A stretch of 64,000 nt of DNA from JANYJZ01 sp964523395 (GTDB taxonomy: Bacteria; Bacteroidota; Ignavibacteria; UBA10030; SZUA-254): assembly GCA_964523395.1 (NCBI GenBank), contig CAZFXS010000001.1:310001-374000 (forward strand). Direction: 5' to 3'. The notes beneath the pieces were generated by a model that had not been told where the DNA came from, made no database searches, and saw only the letters and a program-made list of their open reading frames with translations. Position numbers and translations under genes: made by a program. Shown here in pieces: positions 40,525-49,465 of the stretch (within the stretch, counting starts at the first letter, position 1; every line of letters begins with the position of its first letter).

Positions 40525-41142
40525 ATGATTGAGCTTTTATATTCTATTGATAAATCAATTTTTATTTTTTTTAATCAAACAATTTCGAACCCATTGTTTG
40601 ATGTTAGTATGCCCATCATTACTGATCTGAATAAGCATTGGTGGGGTCTTACATTATTCGGACTTATCTGGTGCCTTCTTTTTTTTGCAGGAGGGAAGAA
40701 AGGGAAGACAGTTGCGCTTCTGCTTCTTGTAGTTATAGCGGTTACGGACCAGTTGAATAGCAATCTTCTTAAAAACATTGTGGATCGGCCGAGGCCCTGC
40801 CGTGAAATTGACGGGAAAACGATTGTTGAAAATGTCCGGTTGTTGGTCGGTTGCGGCGGGGGGCACTCCTTTCCGTCCTCGCATGCGGCAAATAATTTCG
40901 CTGCGGCGTGTCTACTCTCATTCTATTTCAGACGGTGGAAGCGGGGGTTCTATCTCTTTGCCGGAATGGTGGCTTTTTCACGGATAAGTGTCGGTGTGCA
41001 TTATCCTTCAGATATACTTGGCGGAGCGGTTGTCGGGTTTATTTGTGCTTCTGTTATCATCTTTAGCTGGAATTTACTGGTGTCATATTACCCGCGCCTC
41101 GATTACGCGACGTTTTCAAAGACACACTCCGAAGAGCCATAG
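40525..41142 (+). CDS. PAP2 family phosphatase
   Basis: A 205-residue polytopic membrane phosphatase. The three PAP2 motifs are intact: KNIVDRPRP (about 86-94), SFPSSHAA near 117-124 and SRISVGVHYPSD near 152-163. Such enzymes remove phosphate from undecaprenyl diphosphate, phosphatidic acid or lipid A. The nearby lnt gene, 6 bases downstream, points to cell-envelope lipid metabolism. The exact substrate cannot be read from sequence. Confidence 0.9.
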   Translation: MIELLYSIDKSIFIFFNQTISNPLFDVSMPIITDLNKHWWGLTLFGLIWCLLFFAGGKKGKTVALLLLVVIAVTDQLNSNLLKNIVDRPRPCREIDGKTIVENVRLLVGCGGGHSFPSSHAANNFAAACLLSFYFRRWKRGFYLFAGMVAFSRISVGVHYPSDILGGAVVGFICASVIIFSWNLLVSYYPRLDYATFSKTHSEEP

Positions 41143-41148
41143 CATCGG

Positions 41149-42771
41149 ATGACCGGTCCAAAACGTTATCTTACTCTCTCAGTTGTATCAGGAATTTTCC
41201 TCGGCGTTGCCTTTCCTCCTTCTCCAACAGGGTTAACAGCATTTGTTGCTTTCGTGCCGTTCCTGATTCTCAGCAGGGAAATTGACGGGTATGGCAGACT
41301 GTTCCGGTATTCTTACCTTATGCTGTTTATTTTTCATCTCCTCACGTTATACTGGGCTGGCGGGTTTGTGCACGGGCGCGACCTGTATATGATGAGTGCG
41401 GGTACTCTCTTGCTTGTGGGTCACCCGCTTATCTACAGTATTCCGCTTCTTCTATGGAATTTTATCAGAAAAAAACTCGGATTTAACATTGCGCTTTTTT
41501 CGTTTCCGTTCGTTTGGACGGCCTTTGAATATGTTCACTCAATCAGCCAGCTTTCATTTCCATGGATTATTATTGGAAATACGCAAACACATGACCTTGC
41601 ACTTATCCAGTTTGCAAGTGTTACCGGTGTGTATGGAATTTCATTTTTGCTTCTCTCGGTGAATGTTGTTGTATTTTTATTATGGAAAAATATTGTTGAT
41701 CAAAAAGGAAAGGTATTCACTGGACAGACGGTTGCGTGCGCAATTCTCATAGTATTGTTGTTTGTTCTGCCAAAAATATATGGTTTGAGGGCTCTGATCA
41801 ATTACCAAAAACCAACGACGAATGACCATGTTCGGATTGCAGTTGTTCAACCGAACATCGACCCGTTTGAAAAATGGCAGGAATCGGTTAATAGCCAGCT
41901 TGAGATTCTGAAAACTCTTACTGTCTCTGTCCGTGATAGTAATGTTGATTTAGTGCTCTGGCCGGAAACGGCTATTCCGTTTTATATTTTAAATGCCAAA
42001 TATTTGTCGTATCAGCATGCGTTAAGAAAGTTTGTAGATACACTTGGATTGAGATTGTTGACAGGCGCGCCCGACATTACATATTATTTGCCTGGCGAGG
42101 AAGTTCCCGTTGGTGCAAAGGGTGCGGGTGACTTACGGTATGATAATTATAATGCCTCAATGCTGTTTCAGTTTGACAAAACGGAAATCCAGAAATATGC
42201 AAAGATTAATCTCGTTCCGTTCGCGGAACATGTTCCGTACTCGGAGTATTTAAGTTTTCTCAATGCCGCGCAGTGGAACTTTGGTTTGGGAGGCTGGAGT
42301 ATCGGCAAGGACTCGACAGTTTTTCAGTTTACAACTCAGGCTGGAACAGAAGCGTGTTTTTCCAATTTCATCTGTTATGAATCTGTTTTTCCGGGTTTCG
42401 TAGCATCGTTTGTCAATAAAGGTGCACAGTTTATTACCATTATCACCAACGACAGCTGGTGGGGGAATACCTCCGGTGCGTATCAGCATCAGCGGTACGC
42501 CGTATTGCGCGCAGTTGAAAACAGGCGATGGGTGATTCAATGTGCGAATGGAGGAATATCCTGCTTTGTCGATCCGATGGGAAATGTCTATGATGAGACT
42601 AAACTTTACTCCCAATCAGTACTGGTAAAAGATATTTATCTCAACAATGAACTGACATTTTATGCCAAACATGGCGATTGGTTTGCGGAGATATGTTTAA
42701 TCGTTACAACATGTGTTGTGTTTACAGTGTTAGGGCTCTCTTTATTTCCAAAAATGAAACTGGTTCCCTAA
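41149..42771 (+). CDS. lnt: Apolipoprotein N-acyltransferase
   Basis: A 540-residue inner-membrane enzyme that adds the third acyl chain to the N-terminal cysteine of lipoproteins. The N-terminal third has six helices (starting LTLSVVSGIFLGVAFPPSPTG). The nitrilase domain follows, with catalytic E273 (LWPETAIPF), K352 (YAKINLVPFAEHVPY) and C409 (FICYESVFP), then a C-terminal helix. Its presence fits the many lipoproteins in the window. It is the last gene of a short run with the PAP2 and PGPGW-like genes. Length is usual for the family. Confidence 0.95.
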   Translation: MTGPKRYLTLSVVSGIFLGVAFPPSPTGLTAFVAFVPFLILSREIDGYGRLFRYSYLMLFIFHLLTLYWAGGFVHGRDLYMMSAGTLLLVGHPLIYSIPLLLWNFIRKKLGFNIALFSFPFVWTAFEYVHSISQLSFPWIIIGNTQTHDLALIQFASVTGVYGISFLLLSVNVVVFLLWKNIVDQKGKVFTGQTVACAILIVLLFVLPKIYGLRALINYQKPTTNDHVRIAVVQPNIDPFEKWQESVNSQLEILKTLTVSVRDSNVDLVLWPETAIPFYILNAKYLSYQHALRKFVDTLGLRLLTGAPDITYYLPGEEVPVGAKGAGDLRYDNYNASMLFQFDKTEIQKYAKINLVPFAEHVPYSEYLSFLNAAQWNFGLGGWSIGKDSTVFQFTTQAGTEACFSNFICYESVFPGFVASFVNKGAQFITIITNDSWWGNTSGAYQHQRYAVLRAVENRRWVIQCANGGISCFVDPMGNVYDETKLYSQSVLVKDIYLNNELTFYAKHGDWFAEICLIVTTCVVFTVLGLSLFPKMKLVP

Positions 42772-42783
42772 TGCATGAGGTTT

Positions 42784-42812
42784 TTGTAGCAGAGTAATTA
42801 GTTACATATATT
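42784..42812 (+). promoter_or_regulatory. Promoter of the threonine aldolase gene
   Basis: TTGTAG at 42784-42789, a 17-base spacer and TATATT at 42807-42812, 30 bases before the ATG at 42843. Confidence 0.5.
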
Positions 42813-42842
42813 TAATCGTTAATCTTGTAGATAGTGTGAAAA

Positions 42843-43874
42843 ATGACTCCTATCGATTTACGTAGCGACACAGTTACCAGACCCTCTAAGCCTATGCTTG
42901 AGGCAATGATGAATGCAAAGGTGGGCGATGATGTCTACGGCGAAGATCCAACAGTAAACGCGTTGCAGGATAAAATTGCCGTGATGTTTGGCAAAGAAGC
43001 GGCGTTGTTCGTCCCAAGCGGTACCATGGGGAATGAGATCTGCATCAAAGTTCATACACAACCGGGTGACGAGATTATTGTAGAAGAAGGTTCACATATT
43101 GTTGTCTATGAAACGGCGGCTCCGTCGTTACTTGCTGGTGTGCAGATTAAATCGTTGCCTGGAAAGAAGGGAATGCTTGATGTAGCCGACATCAAATCCG
43201 CAAAACGGCCGTCGGCATACTATATGCCGCGGACATCTCTTATTTGCCTCGAAAATACTCATGGAAGTTCCGGCGGTTCGGTTCTTCCGCTGGAAGGCAT
43301 TAAAGCAATCCGGGAATATTCCCTGAAAGAAAATATTCCAATACATCTTGACGGTGCAAGGTTGTGGAATGCCTCCGTTGCCTCGGGTATTTCCGTGGGA
43401 GAATATGCAAAGTATTTTGATTCTGTCTCGGTCTGTTTTTCTAAAGGACTCAGTGCTCCGGTCGGTTCGATGATAGTAGGGTCAAAAAGTTTTATTGAAA
43501 ATGCGCGAAGGTATAGAAAGATATTCGGCGGCGGAATGAGACAGGCAGGTATTCTTGCGGCTGCAGCGCTTTATGCCGTTGAACATAATATCAATCGCCT
43601 GGCAGATGATCACCGCAACGCGAAGATGTTTGTAAGTGAATTGATATCGTTGTCAAAACTTAAAGTAAACTTGTCTAATATCCAGACAAATATGATCTTT
43701 ATCGAAATTATTGACAGTAAACTTACTCAGGCAGGAGTCCTCTCTTTGCTTCGGGAACATGGAGTGTTGCTTACTCCTGAACGGCACTCAGAAATCAGAG
43801 CCGTTATGCATCTTGATGTTTCAGAAAGCGAAGTACTTCAAGCAGCATCCATTATAAAAAAGCTTTTCTCATAA
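42843..43874 (+). CDS. ltaE: Low-specificity L-threonine aldolase
   Basis: A 343-residue PLP enzyme that cleaves L-threonine and L-allo-threonine to glycine and acetaldehyde. Family signatures: IDLRSDTVTRPSKPMLEAMMNAKVGDDVYGEDPTVNAL at the start, HIVVYETAAPSLLAG and LENTHGSSGGSVLPL in the middle, LDGARLWNAS with the cofactor-binding aspartate, and Schiff-base K201 in CFSKGLSAPVGS. It is followed after 7 bases by a thioesterase gene. Length is normal. Confidence 0.95.
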   Translation: MTPIDLRSDTVTRPSKPMLEAMMNAKVGDDVYGEDPTVNALQDKIAVMFGKEAALFVPSGTMGNEICIKVHTQPGDEIIVEEGSHIVVYETAAPSLLAGVQIKSLPGKKGMLDVADIKSAKRPSAYYMPRTSLICLENTHGSSGGSVLPLEGIKAIREYSLKENIPIHLDGARLWNASVASGISVGEYAKYFDSVSVCFSKGLSAPVGSMIVGSKSFIENARRYRKIFGGGMRQAGILAAAALYAVEHNINRLADDHRNAKMFVSELISLSKLKVNLSNIQTNMIFIEIIDSKLTQAGVLSLLREHGVLLTPERHSEIRAVMHLDVSESEVLQAASIIKKLFS

Positions 43875-43881
43875 TTTCATC

Positions 43882-44340
43882 ATGAAGAAGACATTATTCA
43901 AACACCAAATGCAATTGCGGGTCCGTAACTATGAAGTGGACTGGCAGGGGATTGTCCATAACGGAAACTATTTGCTCTATTTTGAAGTCGGAAGGGTGGA
44001 ATATCTTAAAGCGCTCGGCATTAAGATCGACTTGAATTCCGTACAGGGCGATTCCAAGGTTGTCTTGGTGAGAAATGAAATAAACTACCGTTCTTCAGCT
44101 CGATTTGATGAACTTCTTACCATCTCAACAAGGATCTCCTATATTAACAATACAAGTTTTGCGTTTGAAGGGATTATAGAAGACGCTACCTCCGGTAAGC
44201 TCATCGCCGAAAACGTTGCCGTACATGTTTGGCTCGAGCCGGTCACGGGAGCACCTCTCACGGTACCGGCGCATTTCAGGGAAATGGTCTCTTCGTTTGA
44301 AGGAGACACGGTTTCAATAACCAATTCACCTAAAAAGTAA
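43882..44340 (+). CDS. 4HBT-type acyl-CoA thioesterase
   Basis: A 152-residue hotdog-fold thioesterase. The acting residue stretch is VRNYEVDWQGIVHNGNYLLYFEVGRVEYLKALG, with the aspartate of DWQGIVHNGNY in the place of the catalytic Asp of 4-hydroxybenzoyl-CoA/YbgC-type enzymes. The rest follows the usual hotdog strands (EINYRSSARFDELLTISTRI). It probably hydrolyses short or aromatic acyl-CoA or acyl-ACP. It shares a transcript with ltaE and is followed by a good terminator. Confidence 0.88.
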   Translation: MKKTLFKHQMQLRVRNYEVDWQGIVHNGNYLLYFEVGRVEYLKALGIKIDLNSVQGDSKVVLVRNEINYRSSARFDELLTISTRISYINNTSFAFEGIIEDATSGKLIAENVAVHVWLEPVTGAPLTVPAHFREMVSSFEGDTVSITNSPKK

Positions 44341-44408
44341 CGGAAAATTGCCCAAAATTTAATTTGCTATTACAATAACCTATCGTTATATTGTTGTGCC
44401 CTCGAAGT

Positions 44409-44437
44409 AAAGTCCCACCATTTGGGACTTTTTTTTT
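44409..44437 (+). terminator. Intrinsic terminator after the thioesterase gene
   Basis: AAAGTCCCA and TGGGACTTT form a 9-bp perfect stem around CCATT, followed by TTTTTT. It isolates the ltaE transcript from the rimP-nusA operon. Confidence 0.92.
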
Positions 44438-44474
44438 AGTTTTTTGGCATTTTTAAGCACATTAAGTTCTTTTC

Positions 44475-44930
44475 ATGAATATCGGTGATCAGATCACGGC
44501 TCTTGCAAGTCCTCTCGTTGAAAAATCCGGGGCTTTTATTGTAGATGTCGTCATCAGAGGCGAACGAAAGAGCAAGGTAATAGAATTATTTATTGATACT
44601 GATGCCGGAGTGACCTCTGAACAATGTGTCGCGGTAAGTCGCGAACTCTCCCAGATGCTGGATGAAAAGGATTTGATTACCGGATCGTATCAGCTGGTTG
44701 TCTCTTCTCCCGGATTGGAACGGCCGCTGAAATTGTTCCGGCAGTACAAGAAAAATGTCGGAAGAAAATTGGAAGTAAAGTGTAAAGTAAATGATGTTCC
44801 CGGCCGCGTCGAGGGTACATTGACGGAGGTTTCTGAATCCGGAATTGTGATTCAGATTGAACCAAAAGACCGGACAGAAGAACTGAAGTTTGTGGATATT
44901 ATTGAGGCGCGGGTGCTGCCCGCGTGGTAA
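44475..44930 (+). CDS. rimP: Ribosome maturation factor RimP
   Basis: A 151-residue protein needed for 30S maturation. The N-terminal domain pattern GAFIVDVVIRGERKSKVIELFIDTDAGVTSEQCVAVSRELSQMLDEKD and the LVVSSPGLERPLKLFRQYKKNVGRKLEV signature are standard; a short SH3-like C-terminal part follows. It is followed by nusA after 40 bases, in the usual order. Confidence 0.95.
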   Translation: MNIGDQITALASPLVEKSGAFIVDVVIRGERKSKVIELFIDTDAGVTSEQCVAVSRELSQMLDEKDLITGSYQLVVSSPGLERPLKLFRQYKKNVGRKLEVKCKVNDVPGRVEGTLTEVSESGIVIQIEPKDRTEELKFVDIIEARVLPAW

Positions 44931-44970
44931 AAGTTTGAGTTGATTCATATTTTTTAAAGGATGTAAAATA

Positions 44971-46326
44971 ATGAATTACGAAATAGTTGAATCGTTTTCT
45001 TCGATGGTTCGCGAAAAGCGGATGGACAAGGATATGCTGACGGGCATCATCGAAGATGTGTTTTCCATGATGGTCAGGAAAAAATACGGCATGGAAGCGC
45101 GCTTTGATGTCGTTGTGAATATGGATAAAGGCGATATCGAAATTTATCTCGAGAAAGCGATAGTCGATAAAGTAACGGATCCGAATACACAGATTGATCT
45201 TGAATCAGTCCGCAAGAAAACCGATGAACCGCTTGAAATCGGGGACGATTTTGTGGAGGTTATCGATCTCCAGAGTTTTGGCCGCCGCCTGATTGTCAGC
45301 GCAAAACAAAATCTGAACCAGCGTATCAAGGAAATCGAAAAAGAAGTTGTCTATAATGAATACAGCAGTACCGTCGGCGAAATTATTGTCGGTGAGATTT
45401 ATCAGATCCGCAAAGGCGAAATTTTAATCAACCATAACCGCAATGAACTCATTCTTCCGAAGAGCGAACAGATTGCCCGTGAACGGTACAGAAAAGGTGA
45501 GACGCTGCGCGCTATCGTAAAAGAAGTCCGCAAGAGCGCTTCCAGCCCGATGGTCATTATATCGCGTTCCGATCCGAAGTTCCTTGCAAAATTATTTGAA
45601 ATTGAAATCCCGGAAATCTATGACGGCATTATCGAAATTAAAGGTGTCGCCCGCGAAGCCGGCGAACGTTCTAAAGTTGCGGTTGAGTCGCACGATGACC
45701 GTATTGATGCTGTCGGGGCCTGTGTCGGAATGAAAGGCGTGCGCATCCACTCAATCGTACGTGAATTAAACAACGAGAACATAGATGTCATCAATTATTC
45801 TGATAATCCGACTGTCTTTATTCAGCGTGCTCTCGCGCCGGCGAAACTGAAGAGTATTGATGTCGATCCGAACACAAAGCGGGCCACGGTTGTGGTGGAT
45901 AAAGACCAGGTCTCTCTCGCGATTGGAAGGAACGGTCAGAATATCCGCCTGGCTTCAAAGTTGTCCGGTTATGAGATCGACCTGATTAAAGAAGGTGTTG
46001 AAGAAGAATATGATATGGATCTTGCAGAATTCCGTGAGGAGCTCGGCGAACCGTTATACGAACGCCTCATTGATGAAGGATATACCACCGCGAAAAATGT
46101 TCTTGAGGCCGATATGGATGATTTACTCGAAATCGAGGGCCTGACGGAAGAAAAAATCACTACCATTAAAGAAATGATACAACGTGAATTAGACGATGCC
46201 GTTGTTGAAGATGACTCTGATGAAGATGCTGATGAATCGGAAGATGCCGAAGAGGAAAGTGATGATTCCGTTGAATCAACTGACGACACAAAAAAATCTG
46301 AGCAAAGCGAAGAACAGCCATCGTAA
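44971..46326 (+). CDS. nusA: Transcription termination/antitermination factor NusA
   Basis: A 451-residue protein. Order: N-terminal RNAP-binding domain (1-135), S1 domain (about 136-200, VGEIYQIRKGEILINHNRNELILPKSEQI), KH1/KH2 (about 205-345, VGACVGMKGVRIHSIVRELNNENIDVINY, AIGRNGQNIRLASKLSGYEIDL), then a single helix-hairpin-helix-like repeat (LIDEGYTTAKNVLEADMDDLLEIEGLTEE, about 370-402) and a strongly acidic serine/aspartate/glutamate-rich tail (412-451). The acidic tail is typical of FCB NusA. It sits between rimP and infB. Confidence 0.96.
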   Translation: MNYEIVESFSSMVREKRMDKDMLTGIIEDVFSMMVRKKYGMEARFDVVVNMDKGDIEIYLEKAIVDKVTDPNTQIDLESVRKKTDEPLEIGDDFVEVIDLQSFGRRLIVSAKQNLNQRIKEIEKEVVYNEYSSTVGEIIVGEIYQIRKGEILINHNRNELILPKSEQIARERYRKGETLRAIVKEVRKSASSPMVIISRSDPKFLAKLFEIEIPEIYDGIIEIKGVAREAGERSKVAVESHDDRIDAVGACVGMKGVRIHSIVRELNNENIDVINYSDNPTVFIQRALAPAKLKSIDVDPNTKRATVVVDKDQVSLAIGRNGQNIRLASKLSGYEIDLIKEGVEEEYDMDLAEFREELGEPLYERLIDEGYTTAKNVLEADMDDLLEIEGLTEEKITTIKEMIQRELDDAVVEDDSDEDADESEDAEEESDDSVESTDDTKKSEQSEEQPS

Positions 46327-46350
46327 TCCTTTTGTCTATACGGAAAGTAA

Positions 46351-49020
46351 ATGACCGATAAACCCCAGGCACATAAAAAAATCTATCAGATTGCGAAGGA
46401 GATTAATATCTCCCATGAAACCCTGATTGAGTATTTGAAAAAGAGGGGACATGTCATAAAAAGTCACATGTCGGTTGTTGACGATGCGATGATGCATGAT
46501 ATCTTGTCTCATTTCAAAAAAGACAAAGAGGTCGCGGAAAAGCATCAGCGTAAGATTCAGAGCATACGTGAGTCCCGGAAGAAGACCGATGCGAAGCCTG
46601 CTCCCTCAGAAGGTGAAACTCCAAAGGAAAAGCCTTCAAGAAAATCGAAAACCGAAGAGCCTGCGCACGTCGTATTGACGCCGGCGCCTGAACCGGAAGT
46701 GGTAATTCCTCCTGTTGAAGAAGTTCCTGTCCTTTCTCAAGAGGAAGTCCTATCGGGTCCGGGGCTCCAGGCCGAGCCACTCGTAGAAAAACCGGCTGCT
46801 TCAGAAGAGCCGAAGGAACCGGCCGCTGAACCCCCCTCAAAAAAGAAAGAACCGGAAATCCTTGCCCGTCGTACTCCGAAAATGGGATTGAAAATTAAGG
46901 GCAAGATTGATCTTGAAGAGGTCAATCGCGCTAACGCGCTCCATGAGGGTGTCTCGACTGATGCTGATAAACAGTCCGCAACGGATGATGACCCTAAAAA
47001 GAAGAAGAAGAAAAAGAAACGTATCAGGACTGAAACTGTTGCTGTAGTTCCTGAAGAAACTGATGAATTACTCAGGAAGTCAAAAAAGAAAAAGAAACTG
47101 AAACATCGTGAAGTCGACAAAGAAGAAGTCGAGGAAGCGATAAAACGTACCCTTGCCGAAATGGAAGAAGTGGGGGCCACGACCCAGCGTGCTGTATTCA
47201 AGAAGAAGCGAAAAGAAAAACGCCTCATTGAGGAACAGAAACAACTCGAGCAAAAAGAACGCGAGAAATCAATTTTACGTGTGACTGAATTTGTCTCAGT
47301 GCATGAGCTTGCAAATCTGATGGGAGTCAATGTTGCCGATGTCATTAAAAAATGTATTGAGCTTGGACTGATGGTATCCATCAATCAACGGCTTGACAAA
47401 GATACCATTACCTTGGTTTCCGATGAATTCGGTTATGAAGTGAGGTTCTTTTCTGAAATTACCGATGAGGATATTGCTGAAACACCGCAGGATGACACAG
47501 ACGCTCTTGTGCCGCGGCCTCCGGTGGTGACAATTATGGGCCACGTCGATCATGGTAAGACATCGCTATTGGATTACATCCGTGAAAGTAATGTAGTTGC
47601 CGGCGAGGCAGGCGGCATTACCCAGCATATTGGCGCGTATATGGTGACCGTGAAAGGGAAAAATATCACATTCCTCGATACTCCCGGCCACGAGGCGTTT
47701 ACTGCAATGCGAGCGCGCGGCGCGCAATTAACGGATTTGGTTGTGCTTGTCGTTGCAGCTGACGATAATGTGATGCCCCAGACCGTGGAAGCTATTAGTC
47801 ACGCACAGGCAGCGAATGTCCCGATTATTATTGCCATTAATAAAACCGATAAACCGGAAGCGCATCCGGATAAAATCCGCCAGCAGCTCTCCGAGAAGAA
47901 TGTTCTTGTGGAAGGATGGGGTGGTAAGTATCAGGATGTTGAGATCTCCGCGCGGACAGGAAAAAATGTCGATCTGCTTCTTGAAAAAATTCTCCTTGAA
48001 GCGGAAATACTTCAGTTGAAAGCTAATCCCGATTGTCCCGCCCGCGGTACAGTCGTGGAAGCCCAGGTTGATAAAGGTAAAGGCACTGTCGCGACGGTAC
48101 TCGTACAACGCGGTACACTCCGCGTAGGAGATTCGTTTGTTGCCGGTATACAGAGCGGAAAAGTGCGGGCTATGTCAGATGAACGAGGCCATCGTATTGA
48201 GGCGGCCGGTCCGTCAACACCGGCACAGATTATTGGTTTTGACGGTGTTCCTCAGGCCGGTGATAACCTCGTTGTTTTTGAAAACGATCGCGAAGCGCGC
48301 GAAGTCAGTCTGCGCCGCCAGCAATTAAAACGTGAACAGGATTTTCGCCTTATCCGTAGTGTAACGTTGGATGATCTTTCCCAAAAGATACAGGACGGCC
48401 AGGTAAAGGAACTTAAAGTGGTTGTTAAGGGCGACGTTGACGGTTCTGTTGGTGCGTTGGCAGATTCATTGATGAAGATTACCCATGCTGAAGTCCGTGT
48501 GAATGTTATTCACCACGCAGTCGGGTCAATCTCCGAATCTGATGTGCTGCTTGCAGCAGCCTCGTCAGCGGTAATTATTGGATTCCATGTTCGCCCCAAT
48601 TTAAATGCCCGCCGGTTGGCTGAGCAGGAAAATGTTGACATCCGCCTCTACAATATTATCTATGACGCCATAGAAGACATTAAAAAAGCTCTTGAAGGGT
48701 TGCTCACACCTGAAAAGAATGAAGAAATCATGGCGACCATCGAAGTCAGGGAAATTTTCAAAGTTCCGAAAATCGGGACCGTCGCCGGATGTTATGTTCA
48801 GGATGGAAAAATTTCACGCGGCAATAAGGTGCGCCTGATCCGCGATGGCATTGTGGTATTCGAAGGCGGACTAGCCTCGCTGAGGCGTTTTAAAGATGAT
48901 GTCCGTGATGTGGAAACTGGTTTTGAATGCGGTATCGGACTGGAGAACTTTAACGATGTTAAAGTCGGTGACACCATTGAAGCATTCAAGATCGTGGAAA
49001 AAATGCGAAAGCTGGTGTAA
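46351..49020 (+). CDS. infB: Translation initiation factor IF-2
   Basis: An 889-residue GTPase. Residues about 8-60 hold an IF2_N-type helical domain (KIYQIAKEINISHETLIEYLKKRGHVIKS), followed by a long Lys/Glu/Pro-rich, poorly ordered linker to about 310 and a second IF2_N-like domain (VSVHELANLMGVNVADVIKKCIELGL). The G domain begins near 390 with GHVDHGKTS (397-405), DTPGHEAF and NKTDKPEA; domains II-IV follow. IF-2 positions initiator tRNA on the 30S subunit. It overlaps no neighbour; rbfA starts 7 bases after the stop. Confidence 0.96.
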   Translation: MTDKPQAHKKIYQIAKEINISHETLIEYLKKRGHVIKSHMSVVDDAMMHDILSHFKKDKEVAEKHQRKIQSIRESRKKTDAKPAPSEGETPKEKPSRKSKTEEPAHVVLTPAPEPEVVIPPVEEVPVLSQEEVLSGPGLQAEPLVEKPAASEEPKEPAAEPPSKKKEPEILARRTPKMGLKIKGKIDLEEVNRANALHEGVSTDADKQSATDDDPKKKKKKKKRIRTETVAVVPEETDELLRKSKKKKKLKHREVDKEEVEEAIKRTLAEMEEVGATTQRAVFKKKRKEKRLIEEQKQLEQKEREKSILRVTEFVSVHELANLMGVNVADVIKKCIELGLMVSINQRLDKDTITLVSDEFGYEVRFFSEITDEDIAETPQDDTDALVPRPPVVTIMGHVDHGKTSLLDYIRESNVVAGEAGGITQHIGAYMVTVKGKNITFLDTPGHEAFTAMRARGAQLTDLVVLVVAADDNVMPQTVEAISHAQAANVPIIIAINKTDKPEAHPDKIRQQLSEKNVLVEGWGGKYQDVEISARTGKNVDLLLEKILLEAEILQLKANPDCPARGTVVEAQVDKGKGTVATVLVQRGTLRVGDSFVAGIQSGKVRAMSDERGHRIEAAGPSTPAQIIGFDGVPQAGDNLVVFENDREAREVSLRRQQLKREQDFRLIRSVTLDDLSQKIQDGQVKELKVVVKGDVDGSVGALADSLMKITHAEVRVNVIHHAVGSISESDVLLAAASSAVIIGFHVRPNLNARRLAEQENVDIRLYNIIYDAIEDIKKALEGLLTPEKNEEIMATIEVREIFKVPKIGTVAGCYVQDGKISRGNKVRLIRDGIVVFEGGLASLRRFKDDVRDVETGFECGIGLENFNDVKVGDTIEAFKIVEKMRKLV

Positions 49021-49027
49021 GTGAAAA

Positions 49028-49393
49028 ATGTCGCTCAGAACAGAACGTGTTGCCTCGTTAATAAAAGAGGAAGTCGGGATGTTGTTCACCCGGGAATACA
49101 ATGACCCGGCGTACGGTTTTATTACGGTGATGGATGTTCACGTCACTCCCGATCTCAGAATTGCCAAAATATATGTCAGTATTTTCGGCAACCAGGCAGT
49201 TAAAGACTCGACGATGCAGATGCTGGAAGACCATAAAGGTGAAATCCGCTCATTTATTGGTTCACATCTGCGCTTGAAATTTACGCCTGCAGTTCAGTTT
49301 TATATTGATGAGACGCTTGACCGTGTTGATAAAATCAACCGTCTTATCCAACAAATTCACAAAGACGATGCGCCGGAGAAAGGCAATTCGTAA
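49028..49393 (+). CDS. rbfA: Ribosome-binding factor A
   Basis: A 121-residue KH-like protein that helps mature the 16S rRNA 5' end. The pattern RTERVASLIKEEVGMLFTREYNDP and DVHVTPDLRIAKIYVSIFGNQ, with LRLKFTPAVQFYIDETLDRVDKINRLI, is standard. Normally truB follows here; instead ribF starts about 70 bases on. Confidence 0.95.
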   Translation: MSLRTERVASLIKEEVGMLFTREYNDPAYGFITVMDVHVTPDLRIAKIYVSIFGNQAVKDSTMQMLEDHKGEIRSFIGSHLRLKFTPAVQFYIDETLDRVDKINRLIQQIHKDDAPEKGNS

Positions 49394-49465
49394 AGGTACC
49401 GCGCCCGGTGTAAGGTGTGATATGCGCGAGTTGCCGTTGATGTTCAACAGGTGCCGCATTCAGCT

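Noticed and set aside
46737..47384. Ser/Phe-rich minus-strand frame inside infB
   Set aside because: It is the mirror of Lys/Glu-rich codons of the IF-2 linker.
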